A stretch of DNA of 9,111 bases, taken from the NCBI GenBank assembly GCA_003151375.1, contig PLXI01000242.1, forward strand, positions 1-9,111, written 5' to 3'. The notes beneath the pieces were generated by a model. That model was not told where the DNA came from. It searched no databases and was given only the letters and a program-made list of their open reading frames with translations. Within the stretch, counting starts at the first letter, position 1; each line of letters starts with the position of its first letter. Positions 7,244 to 9,111 of this stretch are shown in pieces. A program made the translations under genes and the position numbers. Origin of the DNA: Hyphomicrobiales bacterium (GTDB taxonomy: Bacteria; Pseudomonadota; Alphaproteobacteria; Rhizobiales; Aestuariivirgaceae).

Positions 7244-7993
7244 CTAACGCGCAAACAAAAGTTTTGCGGCCATTGCCAAACAAACGACAACCAACAATGG
7301 CCGAATGATTGCAGCGCCGTTTTTAATGGCCAGCCTTGCGCCCACTTGCGCGCCTATGAGTTGGCCCACACCCATCACCAAGCCGGTGATCCACACAATT
7401 TTTCCGCCCAATGCAAAGATCAACAACGCTGCGATATTAGTGGTGAAATTAAACAGTTTGGTACGGCCCGTTGCTTCAACGATGCCAAGACCAAAAAGCG
7501 AAACTAACACCAGCATGAAAAATGAACCAGTGCCGGGGCCGAAGATGCCGTCATAAAAACCAAGCAATGGCCCGAAGCCGAATGCAAAGGCGGCTGGCGG
7601 CAACTTAGACTTTGTTGCCTGGTTGCTGAGCTTTGGCGCGAAGGCAAAATATAATGCAATCAAGATCAGCATTGGCGGCATGATGATTGACAACATTTGT
7701 TTGGGGGCATAGCTCACGGCGGCAACGCCCAGAGCAGCGCCACCAAAACACGTCAGTATACTGATGAAATGACGTTTTGGCTCAAGTGCGCCCTTTTTCC
7801 AAAATGCATATGTGGCTGATGCCGTTCCAAATGAACCTTGCAATTTATTGGTAGCCAACACGGAAACAGGATCAAGCCCTGACAACAAAAGTGCTGGCAC
7901 ACACAGAAGCCCGCCACCGCCAGCGATTGAATCCACAAAGCCCGCAACCAGTGCAACGCCACCAAGTGCCGCAAGAGTCCAATAATCGCCCAT
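7244..7993 (-). CDS. TSUP family (TauE/SafE) membrane transporter, YfcA-like
   Basis: This 249-residue integral inner-membrane protein of the TSUP family (PF01925) has relatives that export sulfite, sulfonates or other sulfur-containing or organic anions. The internal two-fold repeat typical of the family is visible. GFVDSIAGGGGLLCVPALLL (19-38) with TNKLQGSFGT (48-57) is mirrored by GFYDGIFGPGTGSFFMLVLV (145-164) with RTKLFNFTTN (177-186). About seven to eight hydrophobic segments are apparent. The frame stays open upstream to 8185, but the family sequence begins at MGDYWTLAALGGVALVAG. That ATG (7993) shares one base with the tetR stop, so the longer version (64 extra Cys- and Trp-rich residues antiparallel to nothing conserved) is rejected. 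Co-transcription with tetR suggests substrate-responsive control of export. The substrate cannot be read from the sequence. Confidence 0.92.
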   Translation of the reverse strand: MGDYWTLAALGGVALVAGFVDSIAGGGGLLCVPALLLSGLDPVSVLATNKLQGSFGTASATYAFWKKGALEPKRHFISILTCFGGAALGVAAVSYAPKQMLSIIMPPMLILIALYFAFAPKLSNQATKSKLPPAAFAFGFGPLLGFYDGIFGPGTGSFFMLVLVSLFGLGIVEATGRTKLFNFTTNIAALLIFALGGKIVWITGLVMGVGQLIGAQVGARLAIKNGAAIIRPLLVVVCLAMAAKLLFAR

Positions 7994-8607
7994 CAAGGTT
8001 TTATACCCTTCATCATCATCTGCAAGGTTTGCTCTTCTATGTGGTGCCAAGGCAAATCCGGTGGCACACGACCAGCAAGTTTCAGCGTGGCTAGTCCATG
8101 CACACAAGACCACGCATGCAAGGCACCTGCTTCCGCATGGTTTGAACCAACAACAGCACCAGCCGCCGCAACGATTTGCGCCCAAGCAGAATAAGATGCG
8201 CCGATCAGATTTGGTGTCATCACCATGTTCACGCGTTGGCCAAACATGAGCTGATAGGCGGCAGCGTTGCTTTCAGCAAATCGCAGATAGGCACGACCCA
8301 TGGCAAGCAGCCGCGTTTCAGCTTGTTGATCTGGGGTTAGACCAGCCTGTTGATCGATAGCAGCGGTGGCAGCTTCATCCAGCGCTTTGACAAAGCGCTG
8401 ATAGCCCCGCGCCGAAATCTCTGCCAGCAAGTGGCCAAGGCTTGGGAAATGATGTTTGGGTGCGGCATGGGAAACGCCAGCGCGCCTGGCAATTTCGCGC
8501 AGCGTGACCTGCTCGATTGCCATTTCGCCCAGCGCAAGCTCACCTGCATTTAGGAGCTGCTCACGCAACTGGCCGTGGTGATAGGGTTTTTGCGATGCAT
8601 TTGGCAT
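7993..8607 (-). CDS. TetR/AcrR family transcriptional regulator with WHG-type C-terminal domain
   Basis: This 204-residue one-component repressor-type regulator opens with the conserved YHHGQLREQLLNAG (9-22). The helix-turn-helix follows in VTLREIARRAGVSHAAPKHHF (34-54). The C-terminal ligand/dimer domain carries the AWSCVHGLATL motif (W166, H170, G171) that defines the WHG/TetR_C_33 group. It is followed with a one-base overlap by the TSUP transporter gene and is divergent from an ABA4-like gene. The intergenic palindrome at 8644-8661 is its likely operator, which would make it autoregulatory and a controller of both neighbours. The ATG at 8607 is needed to keep the conserved YHHG segment. 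No Shine-Dalgarno precedes it, and the predicted transcription start lies only about 5 bases upstream. The ligand is unknown. Confidence 0.93.
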   Translation of the reverse strand: MPNASQKPYHHGQLREQLLNAGELALGEMAIEQVTLREIARRAGVSHAAPKHHFPSLGHLLAEISARGYQRFVKALDEAATAAIDQQAGLTPDQQAETRLLAMGRAYLRFAESNAAAYQLMFGQRVNMVMTPNLIGASYSAWAQIVAAAGAVVGSNHAEAGALHAWSCVHGLATLKLAGRVPPDLPWHHIEEQTLQMMMKGIKP

Positions 8608-8618
8608 TTTTAGGCTTT

Positions 8619-8648
8619 ATTCTAAGCGAACTATCTTTACAACGTCAA
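8619..8648 (-). promoter_or_regulatory. Predicted tetR-TSUP promoter
   Basis: On the - strand, TTGACG (8648-8643) and TAGAAT (8624-8619) are separated by 18 bases and match 5 of 6 positions each of the sigma70-type consensus. Transcription would start near 8612, only about 5 bases before the tetR ATG at 8607. One arm of the 11-base inverted repeat (8631-8641) lies in the spacer, and the -35 box is one arm of the candidate operator. Confidence 0.55.
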
Positions 8649-8661
8649 AATATATGTTGAC
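8644..8661. promoter_or_regulatory. Candidate TetR operator: 18-base near-perfect palindrome
   Basis: GTCAAAATATATGTTGAC is palindromic at 8 of 9 base pairs; only 8649/8656 mismatch. The size and symmetry suit a TetR-family dimer. Its arms are the two divergent -35 boxes, so one bound dimer would block both tetR-TSUP and the ABA4-like gene. A further GTCA half-site at 8665-8668 forms an overlapping smaller palindrome, TGACAGCGTCA (8658-8668). Assignment to this TetR is inferred from position. Confidence 0.5.
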
Positions 8662-8686
8662 AGCGTCAGGTTAATGAGCATTATAT
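8657..8686 (+). promoter_or_regulatory. Predicted promoter of the ABA4-like gene
   Basis: A perfect TTGACA (8657-8662) is followed after 18 bases by TTATAT (8681-8686), or after 17 bases by ATTATA. Transcription would start near 8692-8693, leaving a leader of about 24 bases that contains a strong ribosome-binding site. The -35 box is shared with the candidate TetR operator. Confidence 0.55.
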
Positions 8687-8703
8687 GTTTTCACTGTAAA
8701 GAT

Positions 8704-8712
8704 AGGGGAGGG
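8704..8712 (+). promoter_or_regulatory. Ribosome-binding site that fixes a GTG start
   Basis: AGGGGAGGG lies 4 bases before the GTG at 8717. It is the strongest Shine-Dalgarno in the window and is the main reason for choosing GTG rather than a later in-frame ATG at 8759. Confidence 0.7.
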
Positions 8713-8716
8713 TCTG

Positions 8717-9111
8717 GTGACTGCGGATTTTGTATTTCAACTGGCAAGTTCTACAGCAATGGTCGGTTGGCTGATCTTGGCGGCAGGCGTCATGCTCAAT
8801 CGCCCATTCTTGCGCGACGTGATCGCGGGGCAGTTATGGCCCTTCGGCTTGGCCATACTCTACACAGTTTTGATCGGCGCTTTTTTCTTTAATGCCCAAG
8901 GTGGATTTGACTCACTGGCTCATGTCCAATTGTTGTTCACCACGCCTTGGGTGGCGCTGGCGGGCTGGGTGCATTATCTCGCCTTTGATCTCTTCATGGG
9001 TGCTATGATTGCGCGCGAAGTGATGAACCGAGGTATCTCGCGTTGGTTTCTGTTAGCGTTGCTGCCTCTCACTTTCTTGTTCGGCCCGATTGGCTATTTG
9101 GCTTTTATTGT
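8717..9111 (+). CDS. ABA4-like (DUF4281) membrane protein, 3' truncated by window end
   Basis: The first 131 residues of an integral membrane protein of the ABA4-like/DUF4281 family are visible; the frame remains open at the window edge. Four hydrophobic segments are seen at about 10-27, 40-58, 73-95 and 110-131. The signature is GWVHYLAFDLFMGAMIAREVMNRGI (83-107), followed by LPLTFLFGPIGYL. Plant ABA4 is required for neoxanthin formation on the way to abscisic acid. The bacterial homologues have no established role, and no carotenoid genes are seen here. The GTG start is supported by a strong Shine-Dalgarno and a predicted promoter about 24 bases upstream. A 72-residue frame beginning at the ATG at 8674 in another phase has no family resemblance and is a shadow. 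Divergence from tetR suggests TetR control. Confidence 0.85.
   Translation, partial: MTADFVFQLASSTAMVGWLILAAGVMLNRPFLRDVIAGQLWPFGLAILYTVLIGAFFFNAQGGFDSLAHVQLLFTTPWVALAGWVHYLAFDLFMGAMIAREVMNRGISRWFLLALLPLTFLFGPIGYLAFI

Larger units (their letters stand above)
8631..8705. repeat. Perfect 11-base inverted repeat flanking the divergent promoters
   Basis: CTATCTTTACA at 8631-8641 and its exact complement TGTAAAGATAG at 8695-8705 are separated by 53 bases. One arm sits between the -35 and -10 of the tetR promoter. The other lies at about +3 to +13 of the ABA4-like promoter, just before its ribosome-binding site. This matches two binding sites for one regulator in opposite orientation, or a DNA loop. 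An RNA hairpin spanning both arms is unlikely because each predicted transcript contains at most one arm. Confidence 0.6.

Noticed and set aside
7228..7252. CGCG-loop-CGCG hairpin at the TSUP 3' end as a terminator
   Set aside because: The stem is only 4 pairs, it overlaps the TSUP stop codon, and no T run follows on either strand.
7994..8185. N-terminal extension of the TSUP frame by 64 residues
   Set aside because: It lies entirely inside tetR in another frame, is unusually rich in Cys and Trp, and resembles no TSUP N terminus. The ATG at 7993 fits the family and the TGATG coupling.
8674..8892. Frame of 72 residues beginning at ATG 8674
   Set aside because: It overlaps the ABA4-like gene in a different phase, has no recognisable family pattern, and its ATG lies upstream of the predicted transcription start.

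Overview
This window looks like ordinary chromosomal DNA of an alphaproteobacterium, possibly of the Hyphomicrobiales. The case rests on a DUF2336 protein with a Pro/Ala-rich spacer (typical of alphaproteobacteria), the style of the encoded proteins, a moderate G+C content and very tight gene packing. I see no tRNA, rRNA, CRISPR array, insertion sequence or phage gene.

Layout. Positions 1-161 may hold the 3' end of a + strand gene running into the convergent DUF2336 gene (106-1728, -). A short intergenic region (1729-1856) separates DUF2336 from a compact six-gene + strand cluster (1857-7183): msrB (protein methionine-R-sulfoxide repair), ptrB (oligopeptidase B-type serine peptidase), an isochorismatase-family hydrolase, gcdH (glutaryl-CoA dehydrogenase), a phosphinothricin/methionine-sulfoximine-type GNAT acetyltransferase, and an unrecognised secreted four-cysteine protein. 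Neighbouring genes overlap by 1-11 bases or lie 10 bases apart, so they are probably co-transcribed and translationally coupled. Their functions do not form one textbook pathway. Protein repair, peptide trimming and amino-acid breakdown (lysine/tryptophan via glutaryl-CoA) is the loosest common theme.

After a 60-base convergent gap (7184-7243) comes a - strand pair: a TetR-family regulator with a WHG-type C-terminal domain (7993-8607), followed with a one-base overlap by a TSUP (TauE/SafE, YfcA-like) membrane transporter (7244-7993). Divergent from tetR is a membrane protein of the ABA4-like/DUF4281 family (8717 to the window end, truncated).

The 109-base tetR/ABA4-like intergenic region is the most structured non-coding stretch. 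It carries two back-to-back sigma70-like promoters. Their -35 boxes form the arms of an 18-base near-perfect palindrome, a good TetR operator candidate. A separate perfect 11-base inverted repeat places one arm in each promoter. This suggests that the TetR protein controls itself, the TSUP exporter and the ABA4-like membrane protein together. The tetR start codon lies only about 5 bases downstream of its predicted transcription start and has no Shine-Dalgarno, so its mRNA may be almost leaderless.
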